Source of the DNA: Pilasporangium apinafurcum
Lineage: Eukaryota > Oomycota > Peronosporomycetes > Pythiales > Pythiaceae
Reading direction: 5' to 3'
NCBI GenBank assembly: GCA_001600495.1
Contig: BCKE01000010.1
Span: forward strand, 312,306 to 376,305
DNA length: 64,000 bases
In this document: positions 45,601 through 57,805 of the stretch, in pieces
Layout: every line of letters begins with the position of its first letter
Position numbering within the stretch: position 1 is the first letter of the stretch
The notes under the pieces: model-generated
What the model was told of the DNA's origin: nothing
Seen by the model: only the letters and a program-made list of their open reading frames with translations
The model's database searches: none
Made by a program: the position numbers and the translations under genes

Positions 45601-48058
45601 CCTTCCATTGAATGAAGTAGATGAACCGGAAGTTGATGAGCCTTTGCCGACTCTGAGCCCAAAATCGGAGAATTACAATGGGAAAGAGAATGAAAGTATG
45701 GGAACCCAGCCACATGGGCAATCTTCAGTTGTCATTCCCAGCACTGTGGAAAATGAACCTTTGCCAGTCCCTCCAAGCCCTCCTCCTCAACCTCTTTCGC
45801 CGCCCCCACCACCTCCAATGTCACCACCACCTCCACCCCCACCACTATCACCGCCGATTTTATCAGCACAGGATTCCAGAGATAACGATTCGCTTAATCA
45901 GGACCGCCCATCCTCTCCAACTATTGTTCCATTATCTGAACCATCACCAAGACGTACGGGTTCTGAAGATGAAAAAAGCGGAATTGACAACAAAGAGCCA
46001 ATAGATTATACCAGATACCATGACTATCGTCTGGTCGCTCAGCAGCTCAACTGTTGCTTGGAGAAATTTTCAGAGGTTGGTGTGAATTTTTTGTGAATCA
46101 TGTTGAAGTACTCACAATTAACATTATATTTTTATAGCTTAAACTTGAGTTGCAACGATATGATTTTGCTAGAAAGGTGGTCACAGAGAAGGGGAAATAC
46201 AGCCACGAAGTGCGACAATCATTAGAGGGCTCCTTCCTGGATACTGCTCACATTGTATTCACCACATTGAGCAGTGCCGGAGTCGCTGCACTGGACGCAA
46301 GCACGAAGTATGATGTTTTAGTTGTGGACGAAGCAGCTCAGGCAGTGGAGCTATCGACCATTATTCCGATGAAGTGAGTGTGTTACGCGTCTGTCCAACA
46401 TGTCATGCAAAGGTTGCTAATAATGATTCGAAAATGTTTAGGTTTGGAAGTCGGCAGTGTGTATTGGTTGGCGATCCGCAGCAGTTATCCGCCACAGTTT
46501 TTTCTCGTACCAGTGGTCAGTCTCTTTATGAACGAAGTTTGTTTGAGCGACTTGAAACTTGTGGTCATCCTGTGCATATGCTTCGAACCCAATACAGAAG
46601 GTACGCGCTGTTTCTATTGCTAAGTCTTATTTAATTGTTTTCGCTAAACAATTCGCTATTTTAACTATAGTCATCCAATGATATCTGAGTTCCCTCGGCA
46701 CTATTTCTATGAAGGCAAACTACAAGATGGAGACAACGTGAAAGGAGAGGCATATTTGAAACCTTATCATGGCTTGGGTCCGGCATTCAAGCCACTAATA
46801 TTTTGGAATCTACTCAGCAGCCGCGAATCATCAAGCCGATCAGTATCTCGATCCAATGCTGGCGAAGCGGATCTTTCCGTTAATCTCTATCTTACGCTGA
46901 AGAAATCTTGTCCACCAGATGCTATTGCAGGAAAGGTGGGAATGATTACTCCTTACAGCCAACAACTAGAAGAATTGCGGAGGCGCTTCAAGAGAGCATT
47001 GGGGGATCGATACGAACAAGAAGTCGAAATCAACACAGTTGATGGATTTCAGGGAAGGGAGAAGGACATCATCATACGTAAGTTCATTTTAACTAGCTAT
47101 GGCACATTTCTGATTGCTACTGACCTTCACATTGTAAACAGTCTCTACTGTTCGTGCTGATCCCAAAGCCGGAGTTGGTTTTCTTAATGACATCCGACGA
47201 ATGAATGTGGCCTTGACTCGAGCAAAATTTGCCTGCTATGTGATTGGAAGTGAACCAACGTTGCGCTCATCTAAGCCTTGGTCTGCGTTGTTGGATCATT
47301 CAAAAGACAAGGGATGCATTGTTAACGTTGAAAACCCGATATGCAACTTGCTCACTCTCCATCCAGCTCCACCGAGAAGCCAAGAGCCATCTTCATTTCC
47401 AGAGACGAGGCCATTTCGTTCGACTGCACCTTCTCGCTTCCCGCATGGACAATGGCAGCCTCCTCATGATAGTGGTATGCTTGTACAAGCACATTTTATG
47501 CATCAGCTCTTTGCTAATTCTACTTTATCTTGTAAACTTGCAAATGTAGGTCCCCAACCTGTGTTTCCTGTCCCAATGGGTTCAGGATGGAGAGGAAGAG
47601 GTCGTGGAGGAGATGCTATTCGCGGTGGTCGACGAGCAGGTGCAAATCGTGGAGGCCAAAGAAATCATGGTCGAGGACGAGGACCTGGTAATGGCGGCAG
47701 TATTCCTCCTTTTCAGCAAGCCAATAATGGACCCTCACGATGGCCAAATTCATCTCAACGAGGAGATCGTGGGCACTACCCCAACACTAATATGCCCCAA
47801 CTTCAGCGCGGTGGTGCTTTTTCAATGAGTGGGAGAGGTCGTGGTGCTCCTCTAAACTCCGGGATATTAGGGCCACATGGCCATATTCATGGGCGATGTG
47901 GACCTCCACAAGAAGCTATGCATGCGCCTCATCCTCTGATGAACGCTGTTCCAGGTCGAGGCATGGGTTCAGGAAAAGCACGAGATCCAAGACACCGCCC
48001 CCAATTCAATCCTGGTCGCGGTTTGAATGGGGGTCCAGGTGGTGGCGCCATTGGATGA
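42626..48058 (+). CDS. Sen1/senataxin-like superfamily 1B RNA/DNA helicase
   Basis: Exons 42626-42724, 42797-43256, 43330-44444, 44509-44628, 44695-44805, 44891-46075, 46138-46373, 46442-46600, 46671-47077 and 47142-48058 give 1,602 residues. The last may be split by a 75-base intron (47475-47549), giving 1,577. A basic N-terminus and Glu/Asp/Ser-rich region precede the helicase core: Walker A LIKGPPGTGKTTT (about 502), TAPSNAAVDNIVGKI, DEAA box VVDEAAQAVE (about 1093), LVGDPQQLSATV, LRTQYRSHPMI, VDGFQGREKDIII and RRMNVALTRAKF. About 400 residues of low-complexity sequence sit inside the core (exon 6). The C-terminus is an RGG/Gly-rich RNA-binding tail. Sen1-type helicases resolve R-loops and act in transcription termination in the nucleus. 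Confidence 0.9.
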
Positions 48059-48338
48059 GTGCAGAAATGGTGTTTTCAACTTCATGTCATAGCTGGGTCG
48101 AATTCAACCGTACTGTCGATACGAGGATTAAAATAGATACCCAAACGGTCAACCGCATCTGGTGAAGCCAAGAAACGTTCGGATCAACGGCAAACATCAG
48201 AATATGAAATGTGCTATTCAGAGATCGCCATTGTAAGTACAGACTCAGAATTCGGAATACTTGTGTTTTGTGCTTGTATATCTCTGATCAACGCCGTGCC
48301 GCATCTCATTCCTGCCATAAATTTCTCAAGAGCTGATC

Positions 48339-49922
48339 ATGAGCAAAATGTATTCCATGCGCGAATCTATGCCCTACTTCGTGAGCACCCTTCGTTCTGT
48401 TGATGAATGGAAACGCAAGAATGCCAGACGAGCTGATGCCATCATACAAGCAGAGTACGATGCAAATAAAAGAGACATCAAAAGCCCGTTTGCTCGATCG
48501 TCGCAGCTGGAGGAGCTTGTGCGCTTTTTGGATGATACGGCACTGGATATTAACTTTATGGTGCAGTTACCGTCTATCGAGAAATGTTTGGATCCATGGT
48601 AACAAGGTTTGCCTGTCGATGATATTGCAAATTTCGACATGATATTTTATCATCAAATCTTTTATTGATGTATAGGTGGGAGCTATACGCGAGCGGCAGA
48701 AATTGTATCGATCAGGATCAAGTAAGTACATCTCGCCGTAGGAGACTTTGGTTCCATAATCGACTAACTGGGGACGTATCAAGTTACGCACGGTATATTA
48801 TGACCTTGCGTTCATCTTGGTGGAGGCCAAAACAGAAAGTACTCATCAAAATTCAGTCTCAATGGTTTTGCGCGCGAGCTGGACGAAATGGAGTCCTAAG
48901 GAACCACCATTGACCAAAGCAGAGCTCTTCAGGCTTCTTTTCATTCTCGGACATTTGGCAAGTACACTGTTGTATACACTTCCATGTCCTATTTCTGAGA
49001 ATGAACATGTTGTGTATTGTTTGCGTCTTATGAAGATGACAACTACTGATCGGCTTGGCGACTACGTGGTCTTTTTCCAAGAACTCATGTCAAAGCTGAC
49101 ACGGTGTCATCTAAGTAGAAGAAGACGTACTCAGGTTCGAATGCGATCTACAAAGGTCCATCGCAAGTCCAGCCTCACCGATATACTCAGCAAAGGCGGA
49201 CCACCAGTGGTGTATATTTCTCCAAGTCGAGTAGATCAACCAATGCAGTATAGTCCAGTAGTAAATGTCAAACTAGAGCGAATATCCACTCAGCAGCACC
49301 GTAAGTTCATCTTGTACCAGCAAATATGCACGATTTTCCTATTAGCTTGATACATATTGTACATACTTGTTGCGAATTGGTAGTTACCAGTCTAGAAGAC
49401 CAAACAGCGGATCGATATGTCGAAATTGTCGAGAGAAATGCACAGTCTCAACATATCGTTGTGGACCCACTCCTACACGAGAGAAAGTTTCAAGAGAAAT
49501 GGAAACGTGCCAACAATGAAAAGACTGTCTCGTTGAATGGTGTCATGGTCAACCAGAATCCAACTACAAACAGATATTTCCCTCCGCTGTTTATTTCTCG
49601 CGTGCGCACCAGTTCGCCTCCAGCCCCATTATTGGAATTGGGTCATTCTAGAAGCACTCCAGCTATTGTGCTTAAGAGCAATCGTAGTGAAAATATACTA
49701 AGCATGGTGAAATCTCATGGGTTGCATACAGAGGAATCGCCACGAGACATGGAAATTATGCGAAGAAGTTTATCGCAAGTAACGCTAAAGGAACGGATAA
49801 AACACAAGCACGAGATGTGCGTTGAACAAGAAAAGAAGTCAACGCAAAAAAATACTATAAACACTAAACAGAGGGACAGCAGTAAGCCGTCGAGTCAGAT
49901 TTATCTTGCTATATCGACTTGA
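48339..49922 (+). CDS. unknown protein, possibly oomycete-specific
   Basis: Exons 48339-48598, 48676-48721, 48784-49300 and 49384-49922 join in phase to give 453 residues. The N-terminal half looks folded (VDEWKRKNARRADAIIQAEY, LEELVRFLDDTALDINF, YYDLAFILVEAKTEST, LFRLLFILGHLASTLLYTLP, RLGDYVVFFQELMSKLTRC). The C-terminal half is Ser/Lys/Arg-rich and probably disordered. I do not recognise a domain. An upstream ATG (48209) could join through a GTAAGT intron (donor about 48233) to add a few residues; I used the first ATG of the main exon. The stop lies 24 bases from the stop of the VPS13-like gene on the other strand. Confidence 0.65.
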
Positions 49923-49946
49923 ACAAATGCATAGATGCCACACATG

Positions 49947-52900
49947 CTAAACATTGGTCGTTTTTTTGCTGAAGTGCCGCTTAATGTACTGAATTACGGC
50001 GTCGCGACCGCGTTTAGAGGATCGATATTGTACATGCGTACCACCGGCATCGATATTACATTCATTTAACGAAGGTCGATTCTGCAAGCCAAAATGCACA
50101 GGTGTGAGTTCAACGTCAATTTGATCGATCAAGTCGCAATGAAGTGCGTGTTGATCCTCCATGCCAAGAATTTTTTCAACGTGACTAGTCAACAAAGAAA
50201 GATGAAGCTCAAGGCTTCCAAGATCGAGTTCGAAAGTGGTCGAATAGAGGAACACAGTGTTTAAAAGCTTTTCCAGACGAGCCTGCTGGGTGATTTGCTT
50301 GCATTCTTGCTCTCGACGTTTGGTAGCAATGGTAAAGAACCTTGTTGCCATATGTGTCGGAGAATGGGTGTCGACTTCTTCGTCATGGCTAAACCTAAAT
50401 TTCTTCCTTTGGTAACAATAAAGGAGATCGACCCAGCTGTGGTACACTTCGCGAATGATTGCAAAATGTGTCGATAGCAATTTTGAAGCGTTTTTAAAGA
50501 GACCTATTCAGACGACAACAACGTATTACAAACATTACTCTCTGGAATTCGCTGTATAAGAGCATTGAAAACTTACCAGAGTACTGAGCGTTTGTTCCTA
50601 ATAAGGCGGACCGCAGAGCCAATTCGTTACAATTGATTATAAGCGGACCAATGCAAATTTTACCCTTCAAGTTCCATTCCGTGTCGGTCATTTTATGTGG
50701 TGACGATGATCCAGATTGTGATGGCTCTTTGCTGTTGTACTTGAGACCAACATACAGAAATCCATCGTTGGGCTCTCGAATGTATTCACTTGAGATGGAA
50801 TTGCTCCAACCGCAGGAATGAGGTGTAGATTCCAGTGGTGATTGGTTGAACAGTGTGGCATGAAACAAACCAAGTCGTAATTCGACGAGAAAGCTTATCA
50901 GTGAGCTTTTACACACCAGAACTGAGCCCTTACAGCTCTCAAATCCAAGCTCCAAAAATAAGTCATGTTGATTGCGCTGCGTATTGTCATCGATACTTTG
51001 TTCTGTCGAGTCAATTCTACGAAGATTGCCTGGTTTTAGAACGCCATGGAACGCTCTTGGTGACGATGACATTGGTTTTATGCTCTTGTGAAGGTAAAGT
51101 GATATTGTTCCAAAGTTCCAGTTGATATATGGTACAGCCTTCTTGACCATCCATGATGGGAGAAACGTTCCTTGAAGCCAAGCATGACTGGATCGAGGTG
51201 ATATGAGTGGACTTCGAAGACCACTTTTCGATGAATCTGTTTCATTTGTTGTTGGAATTGACAAATTACTAAACGTTGCTGTGTGCAATTTGGCGAATGA
51301 CGGAATTGCTAGCGATGTTTGATGGTGCTTCTGAAGCACCGCAGGCTCGGTTGCTCCGCGAGTTAACGGGAAGTGATGTACAGGGGATGGCGAGCGGTTG
51401 GCAATAGATGAAGGCGGCCCTGATGTGATTTCAATCATCGAATGAGCCCTCCGATGTGGCGATTGTTGACTACCTGTCTTTCCAAATTGCTTTTGTAGCG
51501 CATGCTCTGCCATGGCACGACACACGCGCTGGTCGTATATGGAAAGCTTCTCAATGAGATCCGAATATTGCCATTGCTCCTGAATGGTAAGTGGACTAGC
51601 AGCCGGCAGTATGTACGATTGATCTTCTGCTTCTTCCTCTGCGATGCGCCTTGGGCTCTTTGGAAGCACTAATAGACGTCTTCCTCGGAGAATGATCAAC
51701 AACGCTTCTTCGCTCAGACTACGCGTGTAAAAGTCGATGTACTGGCGTTTTTGTTCTGCTTTCTCTAGCTCAAGTTGCTGTCGTGTCTTCCAGGGGAAAC
51801 GTGAAAAGTAATCCTTACCATTGTGTAGATTGAAAAGCACGCATCGGATCGCGTATTGCCACATGCCTCGGAACCATTCTCGTGATTTGCGTTGCATATT
51901 CGCCGAGCACATAAACGTGAGTTTATCATCTTCACAGAGTGGAAGCAGCGATGTCGATGATACTTTAACTGTCGGAGGTACCAGACATTCTCTATCGATG
52001 CAGCTTGGTCTCCACTGTTGCACTTGGGTGAGCTTGGTAAACGATGTCAAGTGTGATATTTCATCTTTCAATGCTGTTAATTGCGTCACGTCCAAGTGCA
52101 TCTTTAACGCCTCCGTGACAATATCCATGGCAGCCAGTTTAATCCCTCCTGTCACATTTTCGATCGTGCTTTTCTCCCGACACAGATCTAGTTTAATCCA
52201 TACGATTGATGCAAAAAAAATATCTCGTTTGGGGTCAGGATGCAACGGTTTTAACGCATTTGTACGGAAGAAATCGAATGATTGCTGAATTTTTGCCGAT
52301 GATTCATCTGATCCCGAGCCTTTCCAGTAGCTTTCCGTATGAAGATCGCAATATAAGGAGACGTTTTCCAACGTCATAAGCTTGGATGTAGTTGAATCAG
52401 AAGCAGTCGGATAGACGACACCAGGTTGTTGCCTGCGCACAAGAATTTGCTCCTCGATCTCTCTCGTGTGAAAGTGAATTGTCTGGTTTTAAAACAATAT
52501 GTCGTGATTTGCCATTAAATTTATAAAGGGATCACTGCAAAGAATTCCCAACAAGTTTACCACGTACCGGAATGTAAAGTCCGTATGCTATGAATGATCC
52601 ATTAAATTCACTCTGAGGTAATTATCGTGTGGCAACATTAGCAAACACCTTTGTGATTATACAAGATACATCACAAGAGATGCATACCTCGAATCGAATG
52701 TGTATGTGCTCGAGTTTAACGGTCATATCAGCCACTGCCGCTTGGAATTTGCTCTAGGTCGTGGTCAGCACATGAAATATCATCAGGGGGTAATTGGTTC
52801 ATGGATTCGTTTAACTTGATGTCAAAAGTGCTATTCGCACCGCAATCCATTTAGCAGGAGAGATGAACGATCTGCTGCCTTTCTTTTTGTCTTTTCCCTC

Positions 52901-53461
52901 AAAGGACGGTGTGAAGAAGCTTTGCCAAAGTGTGACCAACAATTCCTTGGAGTACCGCAACATCAACTCATTATCCCTGTTGATTTGCTTTTGGCGAAGC
53001 ACAAGACAAACGTTGTCGACCAAGAGAGTGAGTGGTGAGCCCGCCACCGCTCCGACGAGTCCTTCAACTTTAGCATCACCGATATACCCACCAACGATTT
53101 CGAACGGAAGGTACAGCGAATTGATGAGCTGGAGGGAATGAGTGATAAGTTATCAGGTATTGTTCTAGGTCGTGCAAGGAATAAAAAACTAGTGGGATGC
53201 CTTACATTTGGGCGAATAAACACGTCAGTTAGTAAGAAATGACTTGGCTCTGGAGGCAATCACCAATATCACTTTTAGCATCCATTCCCAAAAATGGGGA
53301 TATCATGACAGTATAGATCATCATCGCAGAAAGCGGAACGCTCTCATGCCAACATGTATGAGCATCGTACCAAACAAATCGCCGAGAGAAAACGAAACAT
53401 TATCCTCATGCACATTGACAAAAAATTCATTCAGGAGCTGCTCGATGGCTCCATAGAGCAT
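49947..53461 (-). CDS. short VPS13/chorein-type bridge-like lipid-transfer protein
   Basis: Seven exons (53371-53461, 53206-53249, 52841-53128, 52688-52753, 52568-52612, 50577-52482, 49947-50503) give 998 residues. The N-terminus has the chorein pattern: an amphipathic start MLYGAIEQLLNEFFVNVHED, NVSFSLGDL, LLTDVFIRPN, LYLPFEIVGGYIGDAKVEGL, and LTLLVDNVCLVL. This is followed by VKLEHIHIRFE and FIAYGLYIP, as in VPS13 proteins, which channel lipids between organelles. Further along, LTLENVSLYCDLH and DIFFASIVWIKLDLC continue the repeating beta-groove style. At under 1,000 residues it is far shorter than VPS13 (over 3,000) and lacks a WD40-like/VAB or PH end. It is probably a smaller relative. 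The exon 3 donor (GTGCGA) is the weakest join. Confidence 0.75.
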
Positions 53462-53756
53462 ATTTATCGCTCAATTTGCCTTCTCTCAGTCCCAAACGTC
53501 GGTTAGAAATGGCTGTGCATCCTCACGGTGCTAGTACTTTTGCTTGATTCGGGCAAAGGACGCCTCTGAGGATAAAGTTCGTTTCGCTAGTCGTTAGCAC
53601 AAAGTGGTACATTTTTTTGCAATTCATTTTCTTCTGAATTGGAGGAAATGAATCGTGGGACAAAATGAATCGGCGTAGCTCACTTCAGCAAGGAAGGAAA
53701 CAACACGTATAGCTCTGTGCAGAAGGGAGAGCAACCGATCAAGAAGCGTGACAACG
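53462..53756. promoter_or_regulatory. divergent promoter, VPS13-like / AP4S1
   Basis: 295 bases between two divergent starts. No coding potential; no specific element identified. Confidence 0.35.
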
Positions 53757-54573
53757 ATGATTAAGTTTGTGTTGATGGTAAACAAGCAGGGTCAGACCCG
53801 CTTAGCGCAGTATTACGACTTCCTTTCGATCCAAGAACGTGTAGCGTTGGAGGCAGAAATTATTCGAAAATGCCTCGGAAGAAATGAAAACCAGGTACGA
53901 CAAGATAATGTAGACACGAGCTTATTGAGCGTATACGATGCCATTCTGGGCGACTTTATTTATGGATTTACTGACGTTGCTTATACACGGGATAAAATAC
54001 AGTGTTCTTTTGTGGAGTATCGTGGATATAAAGTCATTTACCGACGATATGCTTCGTTGTTCTTTATTGTCGGCGTCAAGGATGACGACTCTGAGGTATG
54101 TGGTGTTATATATAAACGCTTGCTATTAATCTTCATCGTGTATACTAATTAAATTAATTACAGAATGAGCTAGGTATTTTGGAATTTATCCATGCGCTCG
54201 TGGAAACAATGGATAAATACTTTGAGAGTGTCGTACGTACTATCGCTCCCTTTTCCGATTTCGATTATCTCTCTTTCCTGGTGCATTAATGTTCTCACGC
54301 TCTATCGTTTTTATTGCTCTTGTGCATGCACATATTTTTCCTTAACCTGTTACTATCAGTGTGAACTGGATGTACGTTGTTATCGCAATTTCATTCCTCT
54401 CTCGTTTCGATCGAGTGAAATAATCATGTCGTGGGTTTGTGTATACATAGATTATGTTCAACTTGGAGAAAGCGCATTTCATTCTCGACGAAATGGTCAT
54501 GAACGGTTACATCGTAGAGACCAACAAGATCTCCATTCTCAAACCTATTCACTTGATGGAGAAGGCGTCGTAA
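53757..54573 (+). CDS. AP4S1: AP-4 adaptor complex sigma subunit
   Basis: Five exons (53757-53894, 54003-54095, 54164-54232, 54360-54371, 54451-54573) give 144 residues, exactly the length of human AP4S1. Landmarks are [79 protein letters not shown] and [20 protein letters not shown]. The longin-like sigma chain is part of the AP-4 coat that sorts cargo at the trans-Golgi network. Exon 4 is only 12 bases and codes CELD; both its splice sites are canonical and its phase is 0, and without it the invariant CELD of sigma chains would be lost. AP-4 sigma fits better than AP-1 or AP-2 because of the opening [15 protein letters not shown] and ILKPIHL. Confidence 0.95.
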
Positions 54574-55679
54574 ACCTCCATGCTAGTGTGAGCGAATGGC
54601 CAAAAGCGGATATGTCCAGTTTAGAGACCTTCGCTCGAATCCGACTGTATGAATACGATGTGATATCTTTTTTTCACTCACACACTTGGACTACAGCTTT
54701 CCTATGGGTTTTTTGTCATGCTCACAACCATCTTCAAGTCCACAGGAACAAATACTTGTAAAAGGCCGCACAACTTCCATTATCAGGCAAGGAGCTTCAC
54801 TAAAGTGGGTCAACCCAGATGGAACCCGCGTGTTCCACATTGAATCCCACCCATCGACCCACATGACCCATCAGGTCAGGGTCTGGAACCGTTCTAAACC
54901 GCAAAAAATTGTACCCGTTACGTACATCGGACCGGGCCGAACTGGCGCAAGTTGTTAATGAGCCACATGTTGCCAGCGACGATTATATTCACTCACGCCA
55001 GGAAATGCGCTCTTCACTTCCGTATCAAGAGAGTATTGGATAACAAATATACTGTACACATATCATCGTACATTCATTCGACTCCCTTACTCATGATGCG
55101 ATTGGATGGCTGTTCTAAGCAAGAGAAGCCAGCCAGCCACCACGTCGTCTCTCTGTAAATCCTAAACCCAAACCCGTTGCTAAAGAAAAGTGTAACCCAG
55201 TCTTTCTTTCCCTCCTGTCCCCCCTCCTCTCCTCCCTCTCGTCCCCTCCTCCCTCAACGAATCGATGTTTCCATTTAAACCCACAAACCCATAATTAAAA
55301 CCCACCCGCCACGTGTTACTGGTGCACGACCTGTGTGAAACCGACCCGCCAAAATTTGGGTAGGTGGGTTTCCTTAAAACTAAAAACGGTCCGGGTCAGT
55401 CTTTTAATTTTTGAGTTGCAAACTGGAATCGAAGCTTTGGTGCCATTGCGCGCATGCCATTGGCTTACGACACTTCCATCTCCATCAGCGCGCCCTTCCT
55501 ACGTGTATCCCGTTCGTTCCTATCCGCTTTTATCGCGTTCTGATTGACGTTCTCCCCCTTTTTTTTTTTGCTATCAACTGCTCCGCTCGTTCGACGTTTG
55601 TGTGTCTGTGTATACACACCAAGCAGCGGCCAAACTGGACGACCCACAGGACAAGATTGACGCCATCGCGGAGCTCACG
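54574..55679. other. ACCC-rich stretch upstream of the hAT gene
   Basis: From about 54810 to 55410 the sequence is full of ACCCA/ACCCG and the complement (for example AAACCCAAACCCG near 55170, ACCCACCCGCC near 55306, ACCGACCCGCC near 55341, GGGTAGGTGGGTTT near 55362). A pyrimidine-only run lies at about 55201-55252. Clustered ACCCG-type subterminal repeats are common in hAT transposons, and a hAT transposase follows. I could not find a clear terminal inverted repeat or target duplication. Confidence 0.45.
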
Positions 55680-57805
55680 ATGAAGCGCGGGGACGAAATC
55701 CCCTTCGAGGAGGAGGCCACGCGCAAGAAAAAACTCACCAGTGTTGTCTGGGAGACCTTCACGCCCATGTCCAGCAGTGGGCTGCGCGATGGCCTCATCG
55801 ACTCGGCGAAATGCACGGTCTGCAATAAAATTTTTAGCACTCGCCATGGCACATCATCGATGATGCGTCACGCCAAACGGCACAACGAATTTCCGAACGG
55901 TACAGCAATGGTTAAGAAACCCAAGAAAAACGGTGCTACAGCCAACGGTAACGGCAAAAAAGCAACTAATGCGATGAAGAAAGACGGACTCGTAGCGACA
56001 TTTGATGAAAATGGCGGAGGTACTCGTTTTTCTGTTAGTTTTTTCTCGAACAATGTTTATCGGTAGTTGGTTGACGTTGTTATTTTTTATGGCGATTTTA
56101 TATTAACAATATAGGCATGAAGCGTCAGCGGCTACGAAATTTGACGGGTTCATTGATTGAATGGATTGTGGAAGACCGGCAAGACCCCGCTATCGTGCAA
56201 CATGAAAAATTTATCGATGTGCTATCGGCGGCAGGTTGTAAACCGATGATCCCACCGATCGATGTACTGCAGAAAACAATGGAACGCAAGTATTATACTT
56301 TGTTTACACGTGTAGGGGAATATATTGCCCGCTCGGCGGTTGGTCGCATTACATTTTCCTGTGATACGTGGTCCAGTCTTGCGTACAAAGGATATATGGC
56401 TATCCATTTGCACTGGATCAATGCCGAATGGGAATACAAGACCATCCAAGTGGGCCTCGAAGGTTGGCCGCAAGAATTTAATGCATACTTCATGTCGGAG
56501 CTGCTCTACAATGTATTGCAAAACAACTGGGGTATTGGCAACAAATTGTTGTGCGGTGTTACGCCTACTTCTAACGAATCTGTAGTCGGCATGGGTTTTC
56601 TGCGTGAGAAGATCAAGGTGCTCGTAGGAATAGACAACATCTCGCCTCACTGGAACATCTCATGTCTTGGCCATTTAATTCATGTCGGCATCAAAGCAGC
56701 CTTGAAGGAAATTCGCCATGAAATTGTGAAATTGCGTTCTCTGCTTTCATTGCTGAAATCTGCCACGGAGAGTCAAGAACACTTTGCATTACGGACAACG
56801 GAGATGGGATTACCGCAATACCCTGACCAGTTACCGAATACAGATTCTCCAAAGATGTGGCGATCGACCATTGCTATGATCCTCGAGAGTGTGAAGATGA
56901 AGGATACGATCAATACATTGTACGGAGACGCTTCAAATGGCATGAACATTTTCCTATTGGAAGAAATTGAATGGGACCTACTGTTCTGGGTGTCGAGTTT
57001 TTTGCAAAAATGTATGCAAATGACGACCTGCCAAAGCGATCAGAAGCACATTTCACTGAGTACATCGATCAACGTTTACAAGGCAATCATCGGTCTTTGT
57101 GAAAGCACGGCAGCTTCCACATCCGATTTCGACCCAAACGTGAGCACTAAGATCCAAAGTGTATGCATGAAGGTTAAAGCAAGCTTGGAAAGGTATCATA
57201 CGGAACACTCGTCCCCGTATTTCGCACTAGCCAAGATCCTAGATCCACGATTTTCGAATGAATCAGTCGACAAGGTTGAGAAGAAAGAATTTCTTCGCGA
57301 TATGCTACGCAAGAATGTTTACGACTCATTGTCGGATCATCGCCATGATGATGACCAGTCTCGACACGACGCCAGCTCTGCGTACTCTACGTTTGAAAAA
57401 TTGTTGGACATTGGGGAAGGTATTCCAGATTATACCATTGATGGTGACGAAGTGGATCGCTTCTTCGATGCCACATTGATCCGAGATAAACGATCTGACC
57501 CGTTTTTGTGGTGGAAATCGAATGAAACACGGTTCCCCAATCTAGCAAAACTCGCTCGCGACATTCTCTCGATTCCAGCGACGGCTGTACCCAGTGGTGC
57601 TGTGTTTACACAGAGCAGCTATCCTCGTCCGTTGAATACCGAGGTGATGGAGACAAACAAGTTGTTCAAGTTTAATGAACTCGCACGTGCATGGCAAATT
57701 GAGCGACAGAATTTTGGCAGGAAACGGCGCCGGGATTCGTTCGATTATTCCGATGCACCACTGGAACCTCCAGGCAAGCTGGCGTCGTACGAAGAAAGTA
57801 TTTAG
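55680..57805 (+). CDS. hAT-type transposase with BED zinc finger (transposon or domesticated gene)
   Basis: Exons 55680-56019 and 56115-57805 join through a GTACTC..TAG intron (phase 1) into an intact 676-residue protein. A BED finger (CTVCNKIFSTRHG..MMRHAKRH) is near the N-terminus. The RNase H-like core includes RITFSCDTWSSLAYKGYMAI with the first catalytic Asp. The C-terminal hAT dimerisation region reads DPFLWWKSNETRFPNLAKLA, RDILSIPATAVPSGAVF. The frame is open upstream of this ATG to 55602, and the upstream residues (KLDDPQDKIDAIAEL) look coding, so a 5' exon may exist. No stops or frameshifts break it. Whether it is a mobile autonomous hAT or a host gene of ZBED type cannot be told; no flanking terminal repeats were found. 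Confidence 0.85.

Noticed and set aside
54192-54761. 189-codon frame on the plus strand
   Set aside because: It runs through AP4S1 introns and exons in the wrong frame; the spliced AP4S1 explains the region.
55201-55252. Polypyrimidine run as a functional element
   Set aside because: Simple low-complexity tract; nothing ties it to a splice site or promoter.
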